Notes: generated by a model not told the origin, from the sequence alone. Shown: positions 1 to 10,736, counted from the stretch's first letter. The stretch is DNA of 64,000 bases from Prostheceraeus crozeri (GCA_907163375.1 CAJQUW010007817.1:124001-188000), one strand, 5' to 3'. Program-made: numbers and translations.

Positions 1-1120
1 AAAATGAATGGAGACCATTTTTAGTTAACGATATTCTTTCTTTACCTTTTTGTATCTACAAATATAATAATGTTATGCGAGATTTAGTTGGTGAAGATAT
101 AACTACTAATTTAACATCCTCCGCTTTAACATTTAACGGTTGGATGAAAACCGTACAAAATGACAATATAAATATTCATTCTCATATAGATTTATGGGTC
201 AGAAATTATATTAGAAAATCTATTAAAGGTGGAAGAGTTTCAGCAAATATAAGAAAATACATATCGCCGTTTTGTAGTATCTTGTTAACAATGTTAAAAC
301 AGTATTTACCCGGAAGTAATTTAATAGATTTAATGAAACAGTATTGACTTTTAGGAGATAGAACTGAAATTTGCAAGAAAATTTCAAATCAAGTACTTGA
401 ACAAAGTAATGAATTTCTAATGGCTTTTGATGCAACATCTTTATATCCATCAGCTATGTATGATGCAAATTCAGCATATCCTACATCTGAATCAGCTAGA
501 GAATTTCGTGAAGAAGAAGAACGAGAAATAGTATATAAATTTAATACTCAAACATTTAGACCTAAAACTGGAATATTTACAGTTGTGTTTCAATATCCGA
601 ATGATATATTTTTCCCAACCAGTCCCTATAAAAAATATAGTTAAAAATCAAAATAATAATTCTCATGAAAAAGTAATCAGGTTGAGGAATGGTATATGTG
701 ATGAGGTATTAACTTCTGTAGACATACAAGAAATTGTTTGATGTGGTGGAAAAATCTTACCTATTACAGATGGTATAATTTATGAAAAATTTATCAAGTT
801 TCACCATTTTGAAAATATATTGAAAAACTTTTCAATTTGAGAAAAAATATAAAACAGAAGGAAACTCTGTAGGCGATGAGTTAATTAAATTACTAATGAA
901 TTCACTATATGGAAAAGCCGTACAAAAAGACATAGCCACTAAATATCATTTATGGAGTGAGAATACATTGAGAAAAAATTTCACTCAAGAAGTAATAGAT
1001 TATGAAAAATTAAATGATTACCAATATTTAGCGAAAGTAGCAATGGAAGATGATGAATTTCTTAAAGCTAATATTGTAAAAGATGGTAAGACCTCATTCA
1101 TGCCATCACACTTAGGTTAG
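1..1120 (+). pseudogene. Protein-primed family B DNA polymerase, central fragment (lineage L)
   Basis: Replicative polymerase of a Polinton-like element, cut by the left window edge. Three open stretches in different frames carry family B hallmarks: a KGGRVSANIRK segment near 228-258, motif A as DATSLYPSAMYD near 427-462, and motif B as MNSLYGKA near 896-919. The reading ends at TAG just after a PSHLG motif, that is, before the DTDS catalytic motif. Several frameshifts and stops make it a relic. The only DTDS-side polymerase piece of this lineage in the window lies at 20625-21122, so this fragment comes from a separate copy or was separated by rearrangement. Family assignment is secure; the exact ends are not. 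Confidence 0.85.
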
Positions 1121-1129
1121 TAATGGATA

Positions 1130-1480
1130 TAAGACCGTTCTAGGACAAGCAAAAAATAAAAAAAATAAGGTACCCAAAAATGCAAAAAAATGAATATATG
1201 ACCGATTCAGGACAACTAAAGAGAAAAAAAATGAATATATGACGGTCCAGGACAACCAAAAAATTAAAAAATAAGGTACCAAAAATAGAGTTTTATAAAG
1301 AAAACTAATTTAAGGATAAAATCAAAAAAGCACTTTTAAGCTCGTTGGGATTTTTTCATATACTGAAAAGAGGTTTCAAAAATTTCACGTGGTCGAAAAT
1401 TTAAGTTGTCTCAAAATTTCACGTAGTCCAAAAATTTACGTAGTCTTTTCACATAGACCAAAAAATATCAAAATATTTAT
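1130..1480. repeat. AT-rich region with short repeated motifs
   Basis: A motif close to ATATGACCG-TCCAGGACAA with an A-rich spacer and AAGGTACC recurs about three times between 1130 and 1285. From about 1385 to 1470 the phrase ACGTAGTC/ACGTGGTC recurs. The last part (about 1440-1486) matches the reverse complement of 30733-30775. It may be part of a terminal inverted repeat of a lineage L element, which is an inference. Confidence 0.4.
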
Positions 1481-1486
1481 TAAAAA

Positions 1487-1715
1487 ATGGAAACCTCAAA
1501 AGTGGAAGAAACCTCAAAAATGGCAGAAACTTCTAGAATATATCCTTCGTCATCACGATTAAAAAAAGTGAAATGGATAAAGAGAAGCACAAAGATAGAG
1601 TTAGGTATATGAAAGCTAAGGAATGACAATTATTATTAAGATTAGAGCATTATAAAAAATTAAGAAAGAGATGGTCTAAAGTTAAGAATGTAACACAAGG
1701 TATTGGAATTGTTCG
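1487..1715 (+). pseudogene. Lineage L small membrane-protein gene, 5' fragment
   Basis: Starts METSKVEETSKM and continues, with frameshifts, into a charged segment resembling RLEHYKKLRKRW. The same gene recurs on the minus strand at 30510-30730 (N-terminal part) and at 15041-15637 (C-terminal part with two hydrophobic segments). Here the match stops near 1715, before the hydrophobic segments, and unrelated sequence follows. Function unknown. It is recognised only through the three internal copies. Confidence 0.5.
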
Positions 1716-2573
1716 TGATGAGATCTCTTTTTCCTCTTACTCATCGACATAACTGACAATCGCACTTGAGAAATTGTTCTCGTGATGCCGCTAATTGTCT
1801 GAGTGATCTGATGTCTATTCATTGTCTTTGTTGATCCGTATGATATGATATGTATATCATGCCATGACATTGTTTGGTTGGACAACTCATTTAAACTTTT
1901 GCGGAGCAGCGTGACTTCTTTTTCTTCCTCTCGATCCTGTCTGTTGCAGGAATATTGTATTCACAATGACATGCATTCTTTAAAACAATTGTTTGTCTTC
2001 AATGAGAATAATTCCCGTATGCTTTTAATAGAATGACCTTGAACGCTAATGGAAATTTACACCAAAACCGTTTTGGGAGCCTGAAAAAGTGTCAGGAAGT
2101 TTGTCGACATGGCTGTCGATGTAAGTGCCGACATGGTTCGACAGTCGGTGTATTTTTCCATTCAAAATAATGTCGCATGAATGATTGTTATGAAAATTAA
2201 AATGAAGAGAAATGCTCATTCATTCATTCATTCATCCTCTCTCTCTCTCTCATATGCCCATTGTGTTTACATTGTATTTGTTCTTTTGTTCTTATAGTGT
2301 GAATGTAATTTCACAACCCGCATTGAAGTGAAAATTAACGTTTTATTTGCGCTTCAAGGTTGTTACTTTAAAAGGATGTGCAGTTTATTGAATTCACTTT
2401 CTTGCAAACCAGTTACATTGAAAATTGTAGTTGTCTGTTTGTGCTGTTATTTTACAATGGTAGGAAATCGAGAACGCGATTTACGGTTGGAAATGAAAAG
2501 GCAGAGACTTACTGAAATAACAAGACAAATAGCCAGACTCTAACCACGGAGTAAAATATTTTCTCACATAAAT
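1716..2573. other. Unassigned sequence
   Basis: No recognisable gene. It contains a short CATT and CT simple-repeat run near 2217-2255. A small ORF at 2328-2543 ends with a charged stretch (MVGNRERDLRLEMKRQ) that may belong with the following ORF, but no family is recognisable. Confidence 0.3.
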
Positions 2574-2870
2574 ATGAGTGAAATTTTTCATAATCTGGGT
2601 GACTTACATGTCAACTATGCAATTGATAAAAGAATATTGAACTTAATGGAACGCAGACAGCAGGCGTACATTTCATTACAAAGGACTTCATTGCAAGAAG
2701 AAGATAAAGTTTTAATTGAAGAAACTCGCCAACGACCATCGTCCATCGTCCAACGTCCATCTAATCCACCAGGTTATGAGCAGGTTCTATTACAAATGGA
2801 AGAAGAACGCACAGCGCAACAACCAACACATCCGTCGCCTTCACATGTATCGCCATCAGGAGAAAACTGA
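2574..2870 (+). CDS. Small hypothetical protein with a PPxY motif
   Basis: An uninterrupted 98-residue ORF. The first half is charged and probably helical; the second half is rich in Pro, Ser and Gln and holds NPPGYEQ, a PPxY-type WW-domain ligand as used by many viral structural proteins for budding, although such motifs also occur by chance. It lies between lineage L fragments and does not resemble the other L genes. No homologous family recognised. It could be part of an unrelated retroelement gag or a host exon. Confidence 0.3.
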   Translation: MSEIFHNLGDLHVNYAIDKRILNLMERRQQAYISLQRTSLQEEDKVLIEETRQRPSSIVQRPSNPPGYEQVLLQMEEERTAQQPTHPSPSHVSPSGEN

Positions 2871-2918
2871 ATTCATTCTTCAAGGGAAATAATGATTTAT
2901 TTGATGCTATTATTGTTT

Positions 2919-3008
2919 CATCTCCAAAAGTGCTATTGAATTATTTGTATTATTTTAGTAAATCATCTCCAAAAGTGGTATTGAATTTTTGTATTATTTT
3001 AGTCAATC
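2919..3008. repeat. Two-copy tandem repeat, 45 bp
   Basis: Copies at 2919-2963 and 2964-3008 both begin CATCTCCAAAAGTG and end near ATTATTTTAGT, with a few mismatches. Confidence 0.8.
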
Positions 3009-3051
3009 ATGACACCGTGTCAGCTAGTTATACATTTTTATTTCATTTAAT

Positions 3052-3513
3052 ATGAATGGTAAAAAACTGACTGAGACATCTCCCAGATTCTTTCGTTTGA
3101 CCAAGTTCTTAAAACTATGTGGGAAGTAAACAACTTCGAATTTCGATTTAAATAAGATCGCAAATCAATTGGGAATAAAGAATTTTCACCTATTGATGAG
3201 GGATGAATTACTATTGATGAAAGATGTACCTGAAGTGAATTTTGTAACAAATCTCTACACGTCAGATCAAAAAGGAGTACATTGGCCAGCAGGTACGTCT
3301 ACTAAAAATGGTGATAATTACTATTTTGACTCATATGGATTGCCTCCAACAAATGAAGTAAGAAAATTACTTGGAAATGGAATTTATAATACATTTTAAC
3401 TTCAAAAACCAGGAACTACATATTGTGGTCAATTATGTCTATATGTTTTGTACAAATTACAAAAAGGAGTACCATTTCTTGATATTATGTTAGAATTGAA
3501 TAAGGGAATTTAA
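3052..3513 (+). pseudogene. Adenain-like cysteine protease (L1)
   Basis: Virion-maturation protease of the Polinton/adenovirus type. One frame of 153 codons starts with MNGKKLTE and carries the expected order of active-site motifs: GVHWPAG (His), YYFDSYG (Asp) and TTYCGQLCLY (Cys). It has in-frame stops at 3127-3129 and 3397-3399, so this copy is dead. The L3 copy on the minus strand (29406-26445) starts with the same residues, supporting the start. It converges with the integrase on the opposite strand, with 24 bp between their stop codons. Confidence 0.85.
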
Positions 3514-3537
3514 TTCCCGAAACGTTAGTTCCAAAAA

Positions 3538-6205
3538 TTAAAAATCACTTCTTTGTAATTCGTTTTCATAAAATCTGCCAGTGATTTTCTGATCATCTAA
3601 ATCTCTAATTTTATAAGTAATCGGATAAGTTTGATTTATTTTACAAACTTCAAATATCTCTCTAGTCCAATAGCCTACAAAACCTTTTTCATATTTATTC
3701 TTATACTTAAATATCCTTACTCTATCTCCAATCTTAAATTTTGGCTTACGTTTCTGTCAATTCGGATTACTCTCATTCAAATAATTATTTTCGAATATTT
3801 TCTTTCGTATTAAATCAGGATCGTCAGAAGCATTCTTTGGAGTTTTTTCAATACCTGAATGAACTTTATTATTGTACTGATCTACAATTCCTGGTAGTAT
3901 CTTCAACCATTTCTGATTCCCTTGTTCTGTAGATTTCTTGAATAATTTACTTTTTAGTGATCTATTAACCCATTTAGCGCCACTGTAACGTTTTCGTTAC
4001 AGCACTTTTCGGAATCTGCTGTCTTCTCCAGCTTGCGACATATGATACGATATTTTGATTACCATACATTACTTATCACATATTTTCAGGTAAACAATCG
4101 CCAATTCAAAATTCATCACTTTTTGGTGCTTATATTTTATCACGAAATTAGACAAAAATGGGCTTAAAATCTGCTAATATACTGAAAGGCTCAGTGAATG
4201 AACGCCCACGTGTAATTTACTGTCAATATCATTTGCGTGATCTCATTATCAATCAAAAACAGAAAATAGCGATCAATACTTGCTCAGATAATCATTCATG
4301 ACATGGCACGTAAATTTTTTTAACCGTAACGTTTTAGTTACACTGGCGTAATATGATATACAAATGTTAAATACAGCAGCAATATAAATGAAGTAAGCGG
4401 TGGTGAATACTATCAATTTTCTTTAAAACTAATGTTTGTTGAATACTGAAAACGAACAATTTCATTGGAATATTGCATTCTTAGTGTATTCTATGAGTCT
4501 GTAATGCTTGTTGATATTTATAGTCTATGGCTTTCCCGTCACAAAATAAACCGAAGTCAATTGCCGTAGTAATTTCCTCAACATTAGACTTGTTAGCTCA
4601 TGTACAGAAGCCAGTCAAAGAGAGATCAAATCTCAAGCATTTCCTCTTATAGCTTAATCATAAACATTGCAGGGTGCCAGTTCGCCTGGGCATAGAATAC
4701 AAACATGTCCTCCGACTCGAGCAATTTCAATCCGAAACTTCTTTGGTTGTAGCCGATGCGTCTCTCCCTACAAGGACACGCTAGAGGCTCGAGATGGCCC
4801 AAAGTGGTTTAAAATATCTCTAAAGACATAGCATGATTGTATCAACTTATGTAGCTATTTGAAGACAATACCCAAGACGTTGGTAACTATGGATAAAGAA
4901 GTTACTGAAATATGCAATAGGCCTAATGCCGACGATCACGGTATATGTTAGCACAAAACCTCCATAAGTAAATGCTTCATCATAGTTTTGAGACGATGAT
5001 GAGTTTATGTGTCTCACAGGTATGTCTCTCATACGATATCTCGGAGGATAGTGACATTGCAAGGCAATGTGAGATTGCAGCGAAAGATGATTTGAATGAT
5101 CATTTCAGTAAACAGAAAGAGCAGTCAACATAATGGCAAATATCGGTAATTTCCATCCTCGCAGATAGGACCAACGTTCTCTGGATGCATTTCAAGGCAA
5201 GAATCTGTATGAGATGCTTGATACGCATGCTAATGGTCTTATCGACATCAGTGGCAGAAACCAGTGACTACCCGAGACAAAAGAATTGTTTAGGCCTACA
5301 TAATACTAAACAATCTCAAATGCGTTCATTTCTTGATGTTCTTTATTTATGTGGACATTGTGAATGACCGAGGCGTCTCCAACTCTACCATGAATTTGGA
5401 GTCGATGCAGAAAAAAAATCAATTTCCCGACATGAATTTCGAAATATAAAACTTGTTCTCATTTCAGCGATAACGACTTCACAGCAAACAGCAACGACAA
5501 GTAGCATAAAGCAGGCCTTTGATTAAATTTGCCAAATCACAGTTTCAACAAATACCTCTGAAATATGATGGAGAGCTTTCATGCTGAAGCCATGTCTCAT
5601 TACTTCGGCAGAAATTGCTTGGAGCAATTCATAAGCTGCATTTGAAAAAAACATGCTTTTGTATATTTTGACATCACATGACGCCATCGTAGCGAAATCG
5701 TTACGGCTTTAATTTCTAAGATAGGGTTATTGTAATGAACTGGTCATCATATATTATTCTCAATTATAACATTCTGAGATACTTACCACCGTTTTTACAG
5801 AAAATTTGCCGATATTTATATAGGCGGCCTTAGATGGGTTAAATCTCTCTATTACTGCAGCCTTTCCAGCATTTTCTGTGGGATAAACTAAATCAAATAA
5901 TGGCATAACATTTCTGTTATAAAACTCAGACCGTTTGTCAACAAACAATTTCTTTGGCTTTCTATTACTTTCTTTAAAGATTTCTTCAAACGCATATTTA
6001 ACTGACAGACCACTTTTGTTTTTAAAGGCTTTACCCAAGCGCATCGTGTATATAAATCTATATCGGTCAATGCGTATTGATAATCCCTTTCATTCGGCAT
6101 ATGAATAAGATCAGCACTCCAAATATCATCTTTATTAAATACTTTTATTTTCAACAGATATTTCGACTTTATAATTTTTATGAATTCCGGAGGCATAAGT
6201 TCCAC
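3538..6205 (-). pseudogene. Retroviral-type (rve) integrase, split by a piggyBac-like insertion (L1)
   Basis: DDE integrase that would insert the element. Reading leftwards: a DDIWSADL motif (first Asp) near 6120, VDKRSEFYNRN (second Asp) near 5930, and the IERFN segment (Glu) near 5850. The gene is then cut at TTAA by the 3965-5842 insertion and resumes with the C-terminal part, ending at 3538-3540. It is frameshifted several times around 5990-6060. The N-terminal zinc-binding region seen in most Polinton integrases is missing, and the upstream end overlaps the PLA2-like ORF out of frame; L3 has the same arrangement. Confidence 0.8.
3965..5842. mobile_element. Non-autonomous piggyBac-type element, TTAA target
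   Basis: Begins TTAACCC and ends GGGTTAA, with TTAA at 3965-3968 and 5839-5842. The terminal bases are loosely inverted (CCCATTTAGCGCC against CCCATCTAAGGCC). Removing it with one TTAA joins the two halves of the L1 integrase exactly as in the uninterrupted L3 copy, which shows the insertion and target duplication directly. The 1.87 kb interior has no transposase ORF. A GTAACG-TTTCGTTAC motif lies near the left end and again near 4324-4340. Confidence 0.85.
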
Positions 6206-6641
6206 TATACCGATCTAGGTCATTCGACATTTCGGACGCGTAGGAAGGATTTTGAATATTATCCAATTCTTCTATCATTTTCCTATCAGCTTCATGTCCA
6301 GAACTTAGGTCATGATTTCGATAAGCTAAATCGTGTCTATAAGCTGTTGCATCAACTCTGTTTATTGGTTCTTCACCTGGTTTTGGATTATTATTCTCAT
6401 CTAGTCTTATATCTAATCGAGTACCTGGACCGCTATATGAATGACCAGGAAGATGTTCTTCTTTTGAATATTTACTCCAAGTAAATCCAGGAAAGTTTTC
6501 TAATGTTTTTTGTATGTTACTTCCGGTGTGCAGCCGACCGGTGTGTGACCGATGGCCAGAATGTACGTTTAATAGATAATTCAATAAATCTAAATTAGCA
6601 ATTTTTAATTTAATTAAATTTTCGGAGTTTGTAGAATACAT
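6135..6641 (-). CDS. Phospholipase A2-like virion protein (L1)
   Basis: Intact frame of about 168 residues starting MYSTNSENL. Its middle has the calcium-loop motif HSYSGPGTRLD and the catalytic His-Asp motif YRHDLAYRNHD, the pair that defines parvovirus-VP1-type PLA2 domains, which are also reported in adintoviruses. Such domains help particles cross membranes. After the PLA2 core the frame runs over the start of the integrase, so its C-terminal 40 residues may be an accident of a deletion shared with L3. An in-frame ATG upstream at 6677 is possible, but the L3 copy supports the start used here. Confidence 0.75.
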   Translation of the reverse strand: MYSTNSENLIKLKIANLDLLNYLLNVHSGHRSHTGRLHTGSNIQKTLENFPGFTWSKYSKEEHLPGHSYSGPGTRLDIRLDENNNPKPGEEPINRVDATAYRHDLAYRNHDLSSGHEADRKMIEELDNIQNPSYASEMSNDLDRYSGTYASGIHKNYKVEISVENKSI

Positions 6642-6810
6642 TTTAAAGATAAAAATATATTTATAACGTAATAACAATATATTTATAACATTATAACAAT
6701 ATATCTATCACAAAATATATTCATCTAACCATACTAGGACTTAGATATATTCCAGAACCATCTTTAGTTTCTTTTATTTGCATCAAGTCATCAACATTAT
6801 AGAGAATATT

Positions 6811-7197
6811 TTAAAGAACTCGTTTTCCTTCATCAACTAAATTTAATTTACTAATAAAATTATCTACTATTCCTTCACCCCTAGCAACTTTCTCTAACTC
6901 TCTATTATGACGTTTTTGTTCTTCTAATGCTGCCTTCTCTGATTTATTTTTATTTACTGCCTGGACAATACCAGCTGTCACACCTGCAACACTTCCTGCT
7001 GCTATGCCACCTATTATTAGAGGAATTAATGGGAGAATTCTACCATTCTTTTCTTCTTGTAATTTAATATTCTCTATCATTGGTTTACTTATGTAATACT
7101 CTTTTTTGTTAATCGTAATAGTTTTAGGTGTATTTTTGTCAACAATGTTACGTAGTTTTAATTCAACAGTTTTATTATTACTTTTCGCTTGCGATAT
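6811..7197 (-). pseudogene. Small membrane protein (L1)
   Basis: A 129-codon frame with a central glycine/alanine-rich hydrophobic segment (LPLIPLIIGGIAAGSVAG) followed by a charged helix. L3 carries the same gene, also 129 codons, at 24597-24983. In L1 the start is ATA where L3 has ATG, leaving only the internal Met at 7080. It sits just downstream of the capsid gene in the same orientation. Comparable small hydrophobic proteins near capsid genes in Polintons are thought to be membrane-active virion components; that role is inference. Confidence 0.6.
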
Positions 7198-7260
7198 TTT
7201 TAATAAAAAAATTTAAGTTACCAAAAATTTTAATCAACTTATCAACGAAGTCTTTGGCTT

Positions 7261-7300
7261 TAGCCGATCGGACCAGGGGTCCTTAGGTTACTAACCTATG
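7261..7300. other. Cluster of three palindromes at the capsid-gene stop (L1)
   Basis: CCGATCGG, GGACCAGGGGTCC and TAGGTTACTAACCTA follow one another and include the capsid stop codon (7291-7293). The same block is kept in L3 at 24497-24536. It could be an RNA hairpin region in the 3' UTR. Confidence 0.5.
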
Positions 7301-8628
7301 CTGACCATCTTTCCATTAAGAATTTCAATAGAATATTTTACATCTTCTAGCAATAAACCATAAGCCATTAATAAAGTTTCGGAATCTTTCTTTTCAATAT
7401 TAATTGTTACATCACAACCATTTTTAACAATATCTTCAGATTGTGCACTTAAATCGAAACAGAAAACAGGATATAAATGTCTCCAATCTCAAGGTGTTAA
7501 TTATGGTTCACCTCCAAATACTATACAAAGATTTCTATAAGCATCATATCCTTCCATAAACTGATTATTGGCATCATCGAATCTTAATGGATCAATTGGA
7601 TATCGGGTTTGATTTAAAGCAACTTGTAAACTTTGAATTGTATTAATATGAAAAAGATTGTTGTTCTTATCAAAACTTGGAGAATTATTTCTTTGAAAAG
7701 TGAGTAAAAAATATCTTGGAGTATTTGATGTCCTTGTGAAATGCCAGTTAAATCTTTGTTCAGAAAAAGTTACAGAACTCGCAGTGCGCTTTAGAAAATT
7801 TACTGGAATTGGTTTGTTAGTGTTTAATCTTTTTGCAATAGTTAATTCAACCTCTAAACTAGGAGTAATATGTTTTATCCACCATTCAAGTCTATCAATT
7901 TCTAAATATGTTTTTTTCCAGTCTTACCATAAAAGATTTACTCATTATTTACTGTGCCATGAATTATTAATTAAAATTTAAAATGATATGATATTCTGTC
8001 ACAATCTAAATATCCGAATAATGGAGACAATGACCAATTTACTGTCTGTTTACTTTTCTTGTTAAACTCACGTCTTTCTTTATATGCAGTATTGTTTGTT
8101 TTATTTAAATGTTTTGCAATGTTTTTTACATCTTTCGCAATTCCTGCTGAATCTGTTCCAGCGTGAGTTAAATCATCAACAATTATACCATCATTATTAT
8201 CTGGAAACCAGCCTTCGATTTTATACTTTCTAGTATTTTCAGCAATTGTTACAAATCTAAGCATTGCATCAATTACGCCTGGAGAATCACTTATTGTTTC
8301 TATATTTTGAGTTGCAACATCTAAACGCATTTGTGTAAATAATCTTGGAAAAAAATTATTCTCTAATGCAATAAATATTATCGGTTTCTGGTAATGGTGT
8401 TGTAAAATTGGCATCACTATATAAAGAATATTCACAGTGTAAAAAGGAATCAGGTAAATGTAAATAACTTTGTTGATTATCAACTTCAAAGATTAAATCT
8501 CCTCCAGTATTTACTCTACTAGAAGATCCGGGATTCATAGCAATTCTTATATAGTCATTCTTTTTTTGATTATAACTGACGAACGGAGGACCGTCTAATC
8601 TAAATTTATTTTCAATCAGGGAAGACAT
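7291..8628 (-). pseudogene. Major capsid protein, double-jelly-roll type (L1)
   Basis: Probable major capsid protein of lineage L, by its position among protease, pVI-like and fibre-like genes and by strings such as ENNFFPRLFTQMRLD, EGWFPDNNDG and LEWWIKHITPSLEVEL. It starts MSSLIENKF. The first 90 codons end in a stop and the protein continues in the +1 frame near 8380; L2 and L3 show the same break. Another break lies near 7980. The C-terminal part (7700-7293) is frameshifted again. It is not obviously alignable by eye with the R capsid at 50064, so two capsid families are present. The fold assignment is inference. Confidence 0.65.
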
Positions 8629-8700
8629 TTTTATAAAACATAATTTGACTTTTTGTTTTTTTTAAAGTAATTTTCTAAGGATTGCTTTTTAGAATATATT

Positions 8701-9131
8701 TTAGAATTTTGCTAAACCATTACCTCTTATTTCTTCAATTGATTTCTCCTCTTATTTACTATCAGCTGCTATGTTAGCAATTTTGTTTTTGGTTTCCTCT
8801 GAGAGTTTTTTTAATTTTTTTAGTTCTTAGAATCATTCTTAAGTTTACGAATAGTTTCCAGTTGTTTTAATTCGTTTTGAGACTTAACAGCATTTGATAC
8901 TGCACTAGCTGTACTACCTATAGCAGCTGCTCCTTTTGCAGCAGATGTAATTAAATCTTTATTATTTTTAATAACATTAACGATACTTCTTTTACCAGAA
9001 AATATACCATTTCCTTCTTTTTGAACTGTTTCTACATTTTTATAATGATAAACAGATTTTATTGATGGTTCATGGGAAATTTTTTTATTTGAAGCCAAAT
9101 GTTTAAGATTGTGTTTATAAATTATAGGCAT
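8701..9131 (-). pseudogene. pVI-like minor virion protein (L1)
   Basis: Starts MPIIYKHNLKHL, contains NGIFSGKRSIV and the Ala-rich helix LITSAAKGAAAIGSTASAV, then a charged coiled-coil-like tail. The L3 copy (22718-23158) is intact at 146 residues. In L1 a frameshift near 8825 truncates it. Small alanine/glycine-rich amphipathic proteins in this position are candidates for membrane-lytic or cement proteins (inference). Confidence 0.55.
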
Positions 9132-9179
9132 TTTTTAGGATTAAATTTGACTTTTGAGGGAAATTATTTACGTTTATGA

Positions 9180-9508
9180 TTAAGATTTACGCTTGTGAAT
9201 GGACAACAACCGCGTGATAACTTCATTAATGTTCTGTTGCACTTTATCTATTGCGTCAAGCAGCGTGTGATGAATTTTAATTTCTCGTTTTTTAGTTTTA
9301 ATAATTTTTCGTTTAATGATTTGTCATTAAGTTTTAGCAACTTCAATTCATTCATCAGTAGAACCAAAATTTTTTGTTGTGGAAGAATAGAAAGATGTAA
9401 TGGGACAGATAAAACGTCTCCAGTTCTCATGATATAATTTTCTATTTCTATTTCTGATTCACGATTATTCGGGATATATGCACCTCCACCAACATTTGGT
9501 AACATCAT
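9180..9508 (-). CDS. Fibre-like protein, internally shortened (L1)
   Basis: Starts MMLPNVGGGAYIPNN and is followed by a segment (YIMRTGDVLSVPLHLS) resembling the GD-x-x-x-GPL-x-L repeat of bacteriophage tail fibres, then a Lys/Leu/Asn-rich coiled coil. It is shorter than the L3 copy, which spans 870 bp, so the coiled-coil stalk has been internally deleted. It diverges from the zinc-ribbon gene at 9569, with about 60 bp between the two starts. Confidence 0.55.
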
Positions 9509-9568
9509 TTTTTAACAATAGAAAGGCAATTTTTTCTCACATAAAAATAAAAAAATGGAAATAGTCAA

Positions 9569-9913
9569 ATGTACCAAATTATGAATCCTAAGTCAGCGTT
9601 CTATGATAGTAAATATCAGTGTACGGATTGTTTAAAAGCAAAAGTAATGTGTTTAGGTTGACAAAAAATTATATTGAAGAAAAAATGGAAAAATGAAATT
9701 TGGAAAAATTATATTCGCCCTTATCATCCTGTTCTTCTAATTCAACGAGATCATCAGGATTTGAAAATAAACGTTTTGATAATAATAATAATAATCCATG
9801 CACAGATGTTAATCTTTTGTTTTAATTACAAGCTGAAATATTTAAAGAACAGACTAAAGGTTTACCTAACATTTAAACAAATTATTGTATATTTCCAGGT
9901 GATCCATTTATAA
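9569..9913 (+). pseudogene. Zinc-ribbon-like small protein (L1)
   Basis: Homologue of the intact 62-residue L2 gene at 17466-17654. The CxxC...CxxC pattern (CTDCLKAKVMCLGC) is visible, but in L1 the fourth Cys codon is TGA at 9659-9661. The L2 stop is also lost, so the frame runs on to 9913. Function unknown; a DNA-binding or regulatory role is a guess from the zinc motif. Confidence 0.45.
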
Positions 9914-9985
9914 AATTTATGGATATTGTGAGTAAATATAATGACGTGGCGTATATGGAATTTAATATAGAAAATATGGTTATAA

Positions 9986-10507
9986 TTGGACATAATAGTC
10001 TTTACGGATTTATCAGAGCAGTTTTGCTTATTAGTAATAATTGATAATAAAATAATTGATTTTACTAATGTTACTGAATTAGTAAAAAAATTAAAATCTT
10101 TTTCGAAAGAAAAAATTAGATTATTTGTTGACGATTTAAATCAATATAATATTCATATTGAAAGCAAAAAACATAACGACGAATTATTATGCCAAGTGTA
10201 CTATAGAGACACAATTTATAAAAAAGAAACATCTGAAATGCCTCAAAGATATGATAATGATACTTACATAGGTCTATACTCAAATTTAATTATTAACTTA
10301 TTGAAATCATATATAAATGGTTTGGCACAACAAGAAAAAATTTATATGTGGACAACACCATATAAACTTGAAAAAGATAGTAGTAATAATAATTTTAATG
10401 ATTATGAAGATACAAAAAATGAAAATGATGATAATAATGATAATATTGATTCAAAATCTGATATTCCAAAACAAACACTTACTAATAAACAAAATAATTT
10501 CAAATAA
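9986..10507 (+). CDS. Hypothetical protein with Asp/Asn-rich tail (L1)
   Basis: Starts MDIIVFTDLSEQF. About 130 residues look globular, followed by a low-complexity acidic tail (NDYEDTKNENDD). L2 has a longer copy at 17883-18605, about 95% identical up to the tail. Upstream frames (9910-9990) also read sensibly (MDIVSKYNDVAYMEFN), so the true start may lie further left across a frameshift. No family recognised. Confidence 0.5.
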   Translation: MDIIVFTDLSEQFCLLVIIDNKIIDFTNVTELVKKLKSFSKEKIRLFVDDLNQYNIHIESKKHNDELLCQVYYRDTIYKKETSEMPQRYDNDTYIGLYSNLIINLLKSYINGLAQQEKIYMWTTPYKLEKDSSNNNFNDYEDTKNENDDNNDNIDSKSDIPKQTLTNKQNNFK

Positions 10508-10510
10508 AGA

Positions 10511-10736
10511 AGTCTATTATTGTATTTCATATCATGATGAAACGGAAATTCATTTCTTATATTTAAATTTCGGGGAATATAAAGATACTATCTCTTATTT
10601 TAAAGAAATTAATGATGTTAAAGAATTTGATGTTGAATTTTTAGAAATTGTAAAAAAACGATTAGAAACTAAATATAAGGTTCATAAGTATTTAGATGTA
10701 ATAAAAAAATTATCATTCCCACGTGCCATCATTTGA
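10511..10736 (+). pseudogene. Continuation fragment of an unknown lineage L protein
   Basis: An open stretch reading SYHDETEIHFLYLNFGEYKD and further charged sequence, following the previous ORF in a different frame. It is not present after the L2 copy. Function unknown. An AATAAA-like signal at about 10758 may end this transcript. Confidence 0.3.

Noticed and set aside
7700-7981. Plus-strand ORF of 93 codons (and its twin at 23828-24094 on the minus strand)
   Set aside because: Antisense of the L capsid coding sequence, which is recognisable in all copies.
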